A stretch of 64,000 nt of DNA from Bacteroidaceae bacterium (GCA_017529865.1 JAFXNA010000027.1:1-64000), one strand, 5' to 3'; counted from the first letter of the stretch, positions 46,153 through 55,214 are shown. A program made the numbers and translations. Notes: a model not told the origin generated them from the letters alone.

Positions 46153-46860
46153 ATGAAAAAGAAGATATTTATGGTTCCCATCGCATTGATGATGATGGGA
46201 TGTACCCATTCGAGTACGAACAACACGAATGGTGTAGCTGAAGACAGTGTGAAGGACGTAGTGGCTGAGGAGATGGAAGAAGAGCCATCAGACGAGACGG
46301 AGATGATGGGTGTGGCGATGTATCAGCAGGATGTGATGGATGCATCGGAGATGCCGAAAACAGCTAAGTTGGTGGATAATCGTGGTCAACTAGCACTATA
46401 TGTGGATATGGACAAGAATGCGGACGAGACGAACGATTATTACACAGTGTGGCTGATGGACGAGAAGGCGAAGACAGTGCAGCGCGTGTGCTACACCAAC
46501 CCTACAGCTGCGGCTCCTTGGGAAGAGATGAGAGGCGAAGATGCTGATGCAGTGGAGGTACCTATCCACTTGATTGCTACAGCTGAGCAGGCTTATTTCG
46601 CTCCAGGCAAGGGAACGAAAATTCTGGTGGAAGGTTGTCCTGACGGGCGTAACATTTGGACATATATCATCGATTTGGACAGCCACACGGCAAAGATGTT
46701 CCCTTCGAACGAAGGCATGAACAGCATGAACTACGACACTAACGAAATCATCCTTGCTACATATGGTTACTACGACGAAGGTGGTCGATACACGTATCTC
46801 AGGGCTTACTCACCCAATGGTAAGTATCTGAGAAATGTAGGAGAGAAGGAACCTGAATAA
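46153..46860 (+). CDS. Lipoprotein of unknown function
   Basis: A 235-residue protein with signal peptide and lipobox MMGC (Cys17). Residues about 20-50 are low-complexity and acidic (EEMEEEPSDETEMMG), a likely flexible tether, and the following domain (about 60-230) is beta-rich (TKILVEGCPDGRNIWTYIID; EIILATYGYYDEGGRYTYL). No family name is recognised. A surface-export signal of the Bacteroides lipoprotein type (acidic residues after Cys) is not obvious at +2 to +6 (THSST). Confidence 0.8.
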   Translation: MKKKIFMVPIALMMMGCTHSSTNNTNGVAEDSVKDVVAEEMEEEPSDETEMMGVAMYQQDVMDASEMPKTAKLVDNRGQLALYVDMDKNADETNDYYTVWLMDEKAKTVQRVCYTNPTAAAPWEEMRGEDADAVEVPIHLIATAEQAYFAPGKGTKILVEGCPDGRNIWTYIIDLDSHTAKMFPSNEGMNSMNYDTNEIILATYGYYDEGGRYTYLRAYSPNGKYLRNVGEKEPE

Positions 46861-46861
46861 T

Positions 46862-46945
46862 GGTTATGGGTTATAGGTTATGGGTTATAGAAACCTAAAG
46901 CCTAGCTTCCAAAGTCTAAAGCCTAAAGTCTAACGTCTAACGCGA
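46862..46945. repeat. Heptamer repeats at the 3' end of plsC
   Basis: GGTTATG/GGTTATA units at 46861-46890, then CTAAAGC, CTAAAGT, CTAACGT, CTAACGC units to 46942. The last ones encode the PlsC C-terminus (ALDVRL) and its TAG stop. Confidence 0.75.
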
Positions 46946-47630
46946 TGATGTCGTAGACTTCCTGCATGAAGACCTTGGTGGGTCGGTGCTGGTAGTAGTC
47001 GGGAGTGATGGGTTGATGGATAGTGAGCGAGAGCGGTGTGCGGGTCACGGAACGTGCCTTGCGGCTGAAAGCTCGGAACGAACCGTTGATGGTGATGGGC
47101 ACAACGGGAAGTCCTATCTCGTTGGCGAGCATAAAAGCTCCTCGTTTGAATGGAATCATCCGTCCGTCATAGGTGCGTGTCCCTTCAGGGAAGATGGACA
47201 TAGACATTCCGCCCTGCAGCGTTTCACGTGCATTCTTCACCGCTTGCTGAATAGATGCCAGACTGTCGCCAACGAATATCTGACGACTGATCATACATGC
47301 CTGTCCAACGATAGGCATTTTTTTGAGGTATTCCTTCATCATCCACTTAAAGCTATGACCTAGATAGCCATACATAAGCAGGATGTCGAGGTAGCCTTGG
47401 TGGTTGGCTACGAAGATATACGACTGCTTGGGGTCGAGTTGCTCACGCCCTTCGACATGGACAGGAAGCAGGTAAAGCCAACAACACACACGCCCCCACC
47501 ACATGGGGAAGTAACGATGAGGAAGTGACTGGAACCCCAATAATGCAGAAACGGACACCAACAAGCCAATGATGATGGTGAAGATGAGGAAGAGAGGGGT
47601 TGCGATGAGGAAGGAATAGAGTTTGTACAT
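46923..47630 (-). CDS. plsC: 1-acyl-sn-glycerol-3-phosphate acyltransferase
   Basis: A 235-residue membrane enzyme that acylates lysophosphatidic acid to phosphatidic acid. N-terminal membrane helix (about 5-35), catalytic HX4D motif NHQGYLD near residue 75, FVGD, and FPEGTRTYDG near 148 for glycerol-3-phosphate binding, then VVPITINGSF. The last residues and the stop are encoded by heptamer repeats, so the native C-terminus may have been altered. Last gene of the five-gene operon, 4 bp after the metallophosphoesterase. Confidence 0.95.
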   Translation of the reverse strand: MYKLYSFLIATPLFLIFTIIIGLLVSVSALLGFQSLPHRYFPMWWGRVCCWLYLLPVHVEGREQLDPKQSYIFVANHQGYLDILLMYGYLGHSFKWMMKEYLKKMPIVGQACMISRQIFVGDSLASIQQAVKNARETLQGGMSMSIFPEGTRTYDGRMIPFKRGAFMLANEIGLPVVPITINGSFRAFSRKARSVTRTPLSLTIHQPITPDYYQHRPTKVFMQEVYDIIALDVRL

Positions 47631-47634
47631 TAAA

Positions 47635-48570
47635 CTATTTTTTCTTGAGTGTTAGTACACAGATTTCCGGCCATGCTCCGATGCGGAAAGGAATGGGTAC
47701 GCACCCCACCCCTTCGCTAATGTGAAGATACTGGGTGAGAGGTTGCCCATCTGGAGTCGTCTTCTGGTTGGAGTAGAGTCCTGTCCACTCGTTGTAGACC
47801 ATCGCTACGGGTGACCACCCGAAGAGTTTGAGTTGTCCTGCATGAGTATGTCCTGAGAGGGTGAGATGAGCATTTGTCTCAGGAATGATAGCCCGACGCC
47901 AATGGGTAGGGTCGTGACTGAGCATAATCTGGAAGGAGGTGCTGTCGACCCCATTCATTGCTTTTTTCAGGTCGGCAAATCGTGGGAAATGCGGCGGCGT
48001 TCCATCGTTTTCCACTCCGATGACCACCAAGGAATCCTCGCCTCTGTAGATAGTTGTATGTTCGTTGAGCAGGAGGTTCCAGCCCAAATCGCGCTGACGA
48101 CGATAGAGGTCCTTGATATCGGCCCTACGCTGTGCTTTCGTGAATTGACGCTGATACATGGCATAGTCGTGGTTACCCATGATGGATATGACACCATCAG
48201 GGGCAGAGATTTGGGAAAGCTGCTCCATGAAGCCATCAAGTTCGTTAGCACGAATGGTGACAAGGTCGCCTGTGAAGACAATGAGGTCGCACTGCTGGGC
48301 ATTGATGAGGTCGACCACTTGCTGCACATCTTCCTCATGACCACGATGGAAAGCATAAGCATGAAAGTCCGAGAACTGACAGATGCGATAGCCATCGAAG
48401 GCATCAGGCAATTGGTCGAATTCGATGGTCTGTTCGCGTACCACGAAATGGCGACTTCCGTAGAAGTAGCCTACAGAGACCAGAATGACGGCCAGAAGGA
48501 TGAGACCTACGATGACAATGAGCATATATTTTAAGAGTTGAATGATTGAAGAACTTATGAGTTGAAGCAT
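47635..48570 (-). CDS. Membrane-anchored metallophosphoesterase (YaeI-like)
   Basis: A 311-residue protein with one N-terminal membrane helix (about 15-37) and a calcineurin-like phosphoesterase domain. Metal ligands: FSDFHA, FTGDLVT, GNHDY, then LSHDP and SGHTHAGQ. The YaeI group includes phosphodiesterases acting on lipid head groups such as lipid-linked intermediates; with plsC next to it a membrane-lipid role is plausible. The first about 15 residues (MLQLISSSIIQLLKY) come from TTCAACT-type heptamers; ATG 48525 (MLIVIVGLILL) may be the original start. Confidence 0.9.
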   Translation of the reverse strand: MLQLISSSIIQLLKYMLIVIVGLILLAVILVSVGYFYGSRHFVVREQTIEFDQLPDAFDGYRICQFSDFHAYAFHRGHEEDVQQVVDLINAQQCDLIVFTGDLVTIRANELDGFMEQLSQISAPDGVISIMGNHDYAMYQRQFTKAQRRADIKDLYRRQRDLGWNLLLNEHTTIYRGEDSLVVIGVENDGTPPHFPRFADLKKAMNGVDSTSFQIMLSHDPTHWRRAIIPETNAHLTLSGHTHAGQLKLFGWSPVAMVYNEWTGLYSNQKTTPDGQPLTQYLHISEGVGCVPIPFRIGAWPEICVLTLKKK

Positions 48571-48606
48571 TGAAAAATATAAAAATTAATTGAATAATTG
48601 AAGGGT
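48536..48606. repeat. Heptamer-like repeats before the phosphoesterase gene
   Basis: On the minus strand: TTCAACC, TTCAATT, CTTCAACT, TCTTCAA and similar units of period 7. They extend from the intergenic gap into the first codons of the downstream gene. Confidence 0.6.
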
Positions 48607-48612
48607 TGAAAT

Positions 48613-49356
48613 TTAAGAAACGGCTGTCTCCACATATTTTTTCATTGTATCGAGCGTGAATCCACGCCGACGGGCATAGTCGACCAATTGTTCCTCGCTT
48701 ACAGGACCGATAGAAAAGTAGTACGCATGCGGATGGGACATGATGAATCCACTCACGGAGGCATGCGGTTGCATCATGCCATTTTCTGTCAGACGAATAC
48801 CTATCTGACTCAAGTCGCATAAGTCGTTGAGCAGAAAGTTAATGGACATGTCAGGAATCATAGGATAGCCCACAGCCGGACGGATGATATGACTGGTGTT
48901 CCACCCCACACTAGCTGCCACTTGCTGCTGCAAATACTCAGCAGCTGCCTCTGCAAGACGATCTGACAGAGTCTGTAGAAGCAAGCTTGTATAGGGATCA
49001 TCGTGAGACACATCATACAGACACTCTACCGATGTAGCAAAGACTCCTACCCTATCGCCTTGTGGACGTACAAAGTCGCTCACACAAAGACAATAGCCCT
49101 CCGAATTGGGAATCTGCTGACGCAGAAAGGGGATGCGGAAATCATCAAGCAGGATGTCATCGCCTTCGGAATGGGCATCAAGCAGCTGGTAGAGATAATG
49201 GATGGAAAGACGATTGCGTAAGGAATCCAGAAGTTGCAAAGCTTCCTGCTTCAGATGCTCTGCCGCTTCCGTACCCGACTTTACGTTCCAGGTGTAGAAG
49301 AAATGCTCCCAGCTGATGCTGTCGAGCAATTGGTCAACACTGTATCGGCTAATCAT
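48613..49356 (-). CDS. Stand-alone methionine synthase activation domain
   Basis: A 247-residue protein matching only the C-terminal reactivation (AdoMet-binding) domain of B12-dependent methionine synthase MetH: RLAEAAAEYLQQQVA, IRPAVGYPMIPD, IGIRLTENGMMQPHASVSGF and MSHPHAYYFSIGPVSEEQ, given in order; the last carries the conserved Tyr/His region that positions AdoMet near cobalamin. It would rescue oxidised cob(II)alamin by reductive methylation on a separate MetH core. The start is ATG 49356, overlapping the pyrC stop by 8 bp; the longer ATG 49383 lies further inside pyrC. Confidence 0.9.
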   Translation of the reverse strand: MISRYSVDQLLDSISWEHFFYTWNVKSGTEAAEHLKQEALQLLDSLRNRLSIHYLYQLLDAHSEGDDILLDDFRIPFLRQQIPNSEGYCLCVSDFVRPQGDRVGVFATSVECLYDVSHDDPYTSLLLQTLSDRLAEAAAEYLQQQVAASVGWNTSHIIRPAVGYPMIPDMSINFLLNDLCDLSQIGIRLTENGMMQPHASVSGFIMSHPHAYYFSIGPVSEEQLVDYARRRGFTLDTMKKYVETAVS

Positions 49357-50689
49357 AGACCAATTCCATTCCTCGGATACCATCGATAACGATACCGTCA
49401 GAGTAAGCCGTTACTCCATTCACCAACGTACGCACGACCTTCCACTTGAAATTACGCTCGTCCATCGGTGTCCAACCACATTTGGTATAATAGCGTCCCT
49501 CACCCACTTGCCAGTTGGCATTAGGGTCGACCAGCACGAGGTCGGCATAGTAACCCTTACGGATGAAGCCACGATCGCGAATCTTGAACAGACGTGCAGG
49601 ATTATGACTCATGAGTTGAGGGATATGTTCGAGTGGCAAGATGCCCTTATCGGCCAACTCCAGCATCGAGACTAACGAGAACTGAATGAGCGGCATGCCT
49701 GAAATGGCCTTGAGTGCTCCACCCACCTTTTCGTTCAGCAGATGAGGAGCGTGGTCAGTGGCTACAACATCGATTTTCCCATCATTGAGTGCTTCGTAGA
49801 GCGCTGCTTGGTCTTCAGGGGTCTTGACCGAAGGGTTGCACTTGATACGGGTACCCAACCAGTCATAGTCTTCGGTGGTGAACATCAGATGTGCTATACA
49901 TACCTCACAAGTAATCTGCTTCTCTTCGAGCGGTTTGGATTCGAACAGTGACAACTCGTGTGCTGACGACACATGGGCCACATGCAGACGTGCCCCTGTA
50001 GCTTTCGCTAATGCTACCGCCTTCGATGACGCTTCGTAGCAGGCTTCCACACTTCGGATGCGAGAGTGATAGCGAACAGGGAAGTCGTTCTGACCCTTAT
50101 AGCGTTTCTTGAATGCCTTGATGTTACGTGCAATGACGTTGTTGTCCTCACAATGAGCCACAATGCGAAGAGGCGATTTTTCGAATATCTGGCGCAATGA
50201 TGAGTCGCTATCGACCAGCAGATTACCTGTGCTGGAACCCATAAACACCTTCACGCCAGGCACCCGATGAGGGTCGAGCTGACGCAAGGCATCCACATTG
50301 GTGTTTGTAGCACCGAAATAGAACGAATAGTTCACACGGCTCTTCTGGCGTGCCAGTTCAAACTTCTCGTCCAACAGTTCCAGCGTCGTGGTAGGCGGAT
50401 TGGTGTTAGGCATCTCCATATAGGACGTAACACCTCCTGCTGCAGCTGTACGGCTCTCCGACTCGATGTCAGCCTTGTATTCGTAGCCTGGTTCACGGAA
50501 ATGAACATGATCATCGATGACACCAGGAAAAAGGTAGAGGCCTTGAGCATCGATGAAGAGGTTCTCGTTATCGGCTTGGAGCTTTACTCCTTCCAGAACA
50601 TCCACGATACGTTCGTTTTCGATGACAACCGAACCCATGAACTGGCGTTCTTCATTGACAATAGTAGCTCCACTTATGATCGTTCGCAT
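49349..50689 (-). CDS. pyrC: Dihydroorotase, class I
   Basis: A 446-residue amidohydrolase for the third step of pyrimidine synthesis. Zinc-site residues: His61 and His63 (DDHVHFREPG), the carboxylated-Lys position 147 in GVKVFMGSSTG, His in AHCEDNN and HVAHVSSAHE, and Asp in VATDHAPH. The class I form is typical of Bacteroidetes. It starts 5 bp after the glycosyltransferase and overlaps the MetH-activation gene. Confidence 0.96.
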   Translation of the reverse strand: MRTIISGATIVNEERQFMGSVVIENERIVDVLEGVKLQADNENLFIDAQGLYLFPGVIDDHVHFREPGYEYKADIESESRTAAAGGVTSYMEMPNTNPPTTTLELLDEKFELARQKSRVNYSFYFGATNTNVDALRQLDPHRVPGVKVFMGSSTGNLLVDSDSSLRQIFEKSPLRIVAHCEDNNVIARNIKAFKKRYKGQNDFPVRYHSRIRSVEACYEASSKAVALAKATGARLHVAHVSSAHELSLFESKPLEEKQITCEVCIAHLMFTTEDYDWLGTRIKCNPSVKTPEDQAALYEALNDGKIDVVATDHAPHLLNEKVGGALKAISGMPLIQFSLVSMLELADKGILPLEHIPQLMSHNPARLFKIRDRGFIRKGYYADLVLVDPNANWQVGEGRYYTKCGWTPMDERNFKWKVVRTLVNGVTAYSDGIVIDGIRGMELVYD

Positions 50690-50694
50690 GCTTC

Positions 50695-51444
50695 TTAATC
50701 TTTAGGTTTTGGATATGTCTTGAACCATCCGTCGAGACGCAGACGGATGACTCCCCATAAAGCTTCGCTGAAGATACCGCCGCTCATCTTCGAGGTTCCA
50801 AACACGCGATTGACGAAGATGACAGGTACTTCCTTGATCTTGAAGCCACACTTATAGGCGGTGAATTTCATTTCTATCTGGAAGGCATAACCCTTGAAAC
50901 GGATAGCATCGAGATCGATGGTTTCCAACACACGACGCTTGTAACATTTGAAGCCTGCTGTCGTATCATGTACTGGTAAACCTGTGATGAACCGCACATA
51001 CTTCGATGCAAAATAGGACATCAGCACACGTCCCATCGGCCAGTTCACAACATTCACACCCGAGACGTAGCGCGAGCCGATAGCCAGGTCGTAACCGTCG
51101 TATTCACAGGCGTCATACAGACGTGGAAGGTCGGTAGGAGCATGTGAGAAATCGGCGTCCATTTCGAAGATGTAGTTGTACTTCCGCTCGATGCCCCACT
51201 TAAATCCGGCGATGTAGGCAGTACCCAATCCCAGTTTCCCGGAACGCTCGATGATGAACAGGCGGTCGCCAAATTCACGCTCGATGAGTTGCTTCACAAT
51301 CGCAGCCGTCCCGTCGGGCGAACCGTCATCAATCACCAGAATATGGAAATTCATCGGCAACTTGAAAACCTCGCGGATGATCCTTTCGATATTCTCTTTC
51401 TCGTTATACGTAGGTATAATTACAATGCCATCACTTGCATTCAT
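50695..51444 (-). CDS. Polyprenol-phosphate mannosyltransferase-like GT2 enzyme
   Basis: A 249-residue family-2 glycosyltransferase of the DPM1 type without the membrane domain. VIIPTYNEKENIE near the start binds the nucleotide, then VIDDGSPDGT near 40, the metal-binding EMDADFSH near 97 and GSRYVSGVNVVNWP near 125. It probably makes polyprenyl-phosphate-mannose for surface glycans or protein O-glycosylation. Start taken as ATG 51444; the frame extends to a TTG at 51450. First gene of the operon, with a -7 box at 51474-51481. Confidence 0.93.
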   Translation of the reverse strand: MNASDGIVIIPTYNEKENIERIIREVFKLPMNFHILVIDDGSPDGTAAIVKQLIEREFGDRLFIIERSGKLGLGTAYIAGFKWGIERKYNYIFEMDADFSHAPTDLPRLYDACEYDGYDLAIGSRYVSGVNVVNWPMGRVLMSYFASKYVRFITGLPVHDTTAGFKCYKRRVLETIDLDAIRFKGYAFQIEMKFTAYKCGFKIKEVPVIFVNRVFGTSKMSGGIFSEALWGVIRLRLDGWFKTYPKPKD

Positions 51445-51473
51445 ATTCAACCAGATATTAATTCATTGAATTG

Positions 51474-51481
51474 CAAAGATA
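51474..51481 (-). promoter_or_regulatory. -7 box for the five-gene operon
   Basis: The minus strand reads TATCTTTG, 30 bp before ATG 51444. Confidence 0.7.
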
Positions 51482-51532
51482 GTACAAAGAATGATAAGTA
51501 CAAAATAAATTAGGATTTATTTTCAATAAATG

Positions 51533-54500
51533 TCACTTTTTTATGATTTCTTCCAAAATACTTACAGCGTGACTAACAGAATTGACATCTTTTATCCATA
51601 ATGAACGTCGGCCGTCCTGTTCGCGCAGCTTGGTGTTGCGCGGATGCCACGAAGCGTAGTTGATGATGCGGTCAAACACGTCGCTTTCGTAGTAGCTGCT
51701 TTCGAAATCAGAGATGAGATACATGAACATATTGCCCGATTTCAGCACAACCTTCTCAACGCCCAGCGAGGCAGCCAGCCACTTGAGCGGCATTACTTTC
51801 AGCAGTTCTTCTCCCTCTGAAGGAATCGGTCCGAAGCGGTCAATAAGTCGCTGAGTGTAAGCATCGAGTTGTGCCTGCGAGGTCAGGCCATCAAGTTCGC
51901 GATACAGACTGATACGTTCGCCGCTGCTTGGCACGAACGACTCGGGGAAATGAGCCACGATATCCGATTCTATGACCACATTGTCAAACCATTTACTATT
52001 TGACCATTTACCATTTACTATTTGGTTTTCGTCCTTAGCCTTTTCTCCTTCGTTCTTCGACAGCACCTCAGCACGGAGTTCATCCATTGCTTCGGCAAGC
52101 ACTTTCTGATAGGTCTCATAGCCCAAATCGGCAATGAATCCGCTCTGTTCTGCTCCCAACAGGTTACCGGCACCCCGAATGTCAAGGTCCTGCATCGCTA
52201 TCTGCATACCCGATCCCAGTCCCGAGAAGTTCTCCAAAGCCTGCAAGCGGCGACGTGCATCGTCGTTGAGGGCAGCTAATGGTGGTGCCAACAAGTAGCA
52301 GAAAGCTTTCTTGTTGCTACGCCCCACACGTCCTCGCATCTGGTGCAGGTCGGAAAGTCCGTAGTTCTGTGCACCGTTGATAATGATGGTGTTAGCGTTT
52401 GGAATATCGATTCCGTTCTCCACTATCGTGGTAGAGAGCATCACGTCGTAGTCGTAGTTCATGAAGTCGAACACTACCTCCTCCAGTTCCTGAGGGTTCA
52501 TACGTCCGTGACCGATACACACACGGGCATCGGGCACTTGCTTCTCTATCATGTCCTTCAGATCCATCAGGTTGTTGATGCGATTGTTCACGAAGAACAC
52601 CTGACCGTTTCGGCTCATTTCGAAGTTGATAGCTTCCGCCACAATCTCGGGCGAGAAGGTATGTATCTCCGTCTGGATAGGATAGCGGTTGGGAGGCGGA
52701 GTCTGTATGATGCTCAGGTCACGTGCGCCCATGAGCGAGAACTGCAAGGTTCGCGGAATCGGTGTGGCAGTCATCGTGAGGGTATCGACATTGATTTTCA
52801 TCTGACGCAGTTTCTCCTTCACCGACACACCGAACTTCTGTTCCTCGTCGATGATAAGCAACCCCAGATCCTTGAACTTCACATCCTTGCCAATCAGTTT
52901 GTGGGTACCGATGATAATATCCACCTTACCCGCTTTCAGGTCTTCCAACACCTCCTTGGTCTGCTTCGCACTACGTGCCCTACTGATGTATTCCACCCTC
53001 ACCGGGAAGTCCTTCAGACGTTCACAGAATGTCTGATAATGCTGATAAGCAAGGATGGTAGTCGGAACGAGTACAGCCACCTGCTTGCTGTCGGCAGCAG
53101 CCTTGAAAGCCGCACGAATGGCCACCTCAGTCTTGCCGAATCCCACATCACCACACACCAGTCGGTCCATCGGCTGCTGGCGTTCCATATCGGTCTTCAC
53201 ATCCTGCGTAGCTTTCAGTTGGTCAGGTGTATCTTCGTAGATGAAGCTCGCCTCCAACTCATGCTGCATATAGCTGTCAGGACTGTAAGCAAATCCAGCC
53301 TCCTGCTGACGTTGCGAATAGAGTCGGATAAGGTCGCGGGCGATGTCCTTCACCTTCGTCTTCACACGTTCCTTCATCCGCTCCCAAGCACCAGTACCCA
53401 GTCGGTTCAGTCGTGGAGCCTCACCTTCCCTACCCTTGTATTTCGACACCTTGTTGAGCGCATGAATCGACACATACACGATGTCGTCGTTCTGGTAGAT
53501 AATCTTGATCATCTCCTGCATCTGACCATTCGTCGGCACCCTCACCAGTCCGCAGAACTTACCCACACCGTGATCGATATGCACCACGTAGTCACCAATC
53601 TCAAACTGCTGAATCTCCTTCAGCGTCAGCGCCACCTTACCCCGTCGGGCCTTATCGCTCTTCAGGCTGTACTTATGGTAGCGGTCGAACAACTGGTGGT
53701 CAGTGAAGTAGCACTGCTTCATCGCGTGATCCGTGAATCCCGCATGGATGGCAATCGGCACCGGGTTGAACACCACAAGCGTACTACCCTTACGGTTCGC
53801 ATCGAAGATCTCCTCCAAACGACGAATCTGCTTGTCGTTGTCGGCAAAGATATTGAGTGTATAACCATCACCCAGCAACTGCTCAAACGTACTTGTCACC
53901 AGTTCGAAATTCTTATGAAACAGCGGTTGCATCTCAGTGCTGAACGACACCTTTATATATTTGTTTCCACCCTTGACTTCGTGAACACCTATCAGCACCT
54001 TGCGCTTATCAGCTATCTCACGTTCAAACTCCTCCCGCGACGACAGGAAACTTGTGTCTAACAGCCCACTCGCGTCCTCCCCCTCAGTTCCCTCCCTTGA
54101 GGGGAGGGTTAGGGAGAGGCTTGCCTGCTTCGAAAAACCCGTCTCGCTGATCACCCCAATCTTATCGGCCACATAGTCCAGGTTCTTGGCCACAATCAGT
54201 GTATCGTCAGGCAGGAACGACAAGAGCGATATATACTGATTCTGCTGTTGCAGGAGGTCAGGCACGATAGATGCCACCTCCATCTTCTCGTCCGACAACT
54301 GACTGACGATATCGAACGTACGGATGCTATCCACTTCATCGCCAAAGAAGTCGATACGATACGGATTCTCGTTGCTATACGAATACACATCCACGATACT
54401 GCCACGGATAGCAAACTGACCAGGCTCATACACATAGTCCGTACGCACGAAACCCAGATCCAGCAAACGGTCCTCCAAAACCGTCAAGTCCATCACATCG

Positions 54501-55060
54501 CCCCGCTTCAATGTCACAGAATTGTCCTCGAGATTCTGTCGAGACACTACACGTTCGGCTAATGCATCAGGGTAAGTGACAATGAGAATAGAAAGGGGGT
54601 GGGTCTGGTTAGTTAGCACTTGTGCTAACGTATTCGTTCGCAGCAGTTCGTTCGCATCATCCTTCTGGTTATACTTAATGGCTCGACGATATGAAGAAGG
54701 AAAGAACGACACCTCCCTGTCGCCCAACATCTGTGTCAGGTCATGATAGAAATAGCCCGCTTCCTCCTCATCATCCAAGATGAATAAGAAAGAATTAGCA
54801 GACCCTCCCCCTTTTACCCCTCCCTGTAAGGGCGGGGAGTAGTCACTATTGGGTGTAAACATCTCGTGGTTTTCACTCCCCTCACTCGCAGGGAGGGGAA
54901 TGGGGGTAGGTCTTGATATAATAGAGGCAAAATACAACGCAGCAGACGAACCGTTCAGTCCGTCCACCACTACGTCCGATTTACGTTTCCGTATTGCTTC
55001 AGCCAGCCGCTTCGCATCTGCCGACGAAGCCAACTGCTTCAGTAGTTGTTCTCGTTCCAA
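51533..55060 (-). CDS. mfd: Transcription-repair coupling factor
   Basis: A 1175-residue Mfd that removes stalled RNA polymerase and recruits UvrA. Order: UvrB-homology region (to about 380), RNA-polymerase-interacting Tudor-like CarD domain (FEIGDYVVHIDHGVGKF near 490), RecG-like helicase motor with Walker A CGDVGFGKTEVA, IIDEEQKFGV (DEEQ box) and the GRVGRSNKKAFCYL motif, then the TRCF C-terminal domain. The start codon is TTG at 55060, with AGGGG 4 nt upstream. Three repeat stretches lie in frame: a 114-bp palindromic element (54800-54913), a shorter one (54075-54123) and heptamers (51988-52024). All sit between core domains, so the protein may still work. Confidence 0.97.
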   Translation of the reverse strand: MEREQLLKQLASSADAKRLAEAIRKRKSDVVVDGLNGSSAALYFASIISRPTPIPLPASEGSENHEMFTPNSDYSPPLQGGVKGGGSANSFLFILDDEEEAGYFYHDLTQMLGDREVSFFPSSYRRAIKYNQKDDANELLRTNTLAQVLTNQTHPLSILIVTYPDALAERVVSRQNLEDNSVTLKRGDVMDLTVLEDRLLDLGFVRTDYVYEPGQFAIRGSIVDVYSYSNENPYRIDFFGDEVDSIRTFDIVSQLSDEKMEVASIVPDLLQQQNQYISLLSFLPDDTLIVAKNLDYVADKIGVISETGFSKQASLSLTLPSREGTEGEDASGLLDTSFLSSREEFEREIADKRKVLIGVHEVKGGNKYIKVSFSTEMQPLFHKNFELVTSTFEQLLGDGYTLNIFADNDKQIRRLEEIFDANRKGSTLVVFNPVPIAIHAGFTDHAMKQCYFTDHQLFDRYHKYSLKSDKARRGKVALTLKEIQQFEIGDYVVHIDHGVGKFCGLVRVPTNGQMQEMIKIIYQNDDIVYVSIHALNKVSKYKGREGEAPRLNRLGTGAWERMKERVKTKVKDIARDLIRLYSQRQQEAGFAYSPDSYMQHELEASFIYEDTPDQLKATQDVKTDMERQQPMDRLVCGDVGFGKTEVAIRAAFKAAADSKQVAVLVPTTILAYQHYQTFCERLKDFPVRVEYISRARSAKQTKEVLEDLKAGKVDIIIGTHKLIGKDVKFKDLGLLIIDEEQKFGVSVKEKLRQMKINVDTLTMTATPIPRTLQFSLMGARDLSIIQTPPPNRYPIQTEIHTFSPEIVAEAINFEMSRNGQVFFVNNRINNLMDLKDMIEKQVPDARVCIGHGRMNPQELEEVVFDFMNYDYDVMLSTTIVENGIDIPNANTIIINGAQNYGLSDLHQMRGRVGRSNKKAFCYLLAPPLAALNDDARRRLQALENFSGLGSGMQIAMQDLDIRGAGNLLGAEQSGFIADLGYETYQKVLAEAMDELRAEVLSKNEGEKAKDENQIVNGKWSNSKWFDNVVIESDIVAHFPESFVPSSGERISLYRELDGLTSQAQLDAYTQRLIDRFGPIPSEGEELLKVMPLKWLAASLGVEKVVLKSGNMFMYLISDFESSYYESDVFDRIINYASWHPRNTKLREQDGRRSLWIKDVNSVSHAVSILEEIIKK
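51988..52024 (-). repeat. Heptamers inside mfd
   Basis: On the plus strand CATTTAC TATTTGA CCATTTAC CATTTAC TATTTGG units. They encode a hydrophilic stretch (QIVNGKWSNSKWFDN) before the C-terminal domain. Confidence 0.75.
54075..54123. repeat. GC-rich palindromic element inside mfd, short copy
   Basis: CCCTCCCTTGAGGGGAGGG forms the core hairpin, flanked by CCTCCCCCTCAG and TTAGGGAGAGGC. Encodes SLTLPSREGTEGED in frame. Confidence 0.7.
54800..54913. repeat. GC-rich palindromic element inside mfd, 114-bp copy
   Basis: Termini AGACCCTCCCCC and GGGGGTAGGTCT are inverted. Internal hairpins TCCCTGTAAGGGCGGGGA and CCCCTCACTCGCAGGGAGGGG. Length is 38 codons and the frame is kept; it encodes a Pro/Ser/Gly-rich stretch (RPTPIPLPASEG...PPLQGGVKGGGS). 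Confidence 0.75.
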
Positions 55061-55078
55061 GACCCCTTCATTATTAAT

Positions 55079-55214
55079 TATTAATAAAGTGTATAGTTGA
55101 TAGTTGAAAGTTGAAAGTCAGTTGATAAAGTGTAAAGTAGAGAGTATATTTACCTGTTAAACTATAAACTCGTTAAACTGACTATAAACCATAAACTTTA
55201 AACTTTAAACTTTA
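55079..55214. repeat. Heptamer repeats upstream of mfd
   Basis: TAGTTGA TAGTTGA AAGTTGA AAGTCAG and AACTTTA AACTTTA AACTTTA-type units in both halves. They fill the space between mfd and the small frame at 55215. Confidence 0.65.

Noticed and set aside
52343-54061. 572-codon plus-strand frame opposite mfd
   Set aside because: A shadow of a high-GC coding strand; it has no recognisable domains while mfd is unmistakable.
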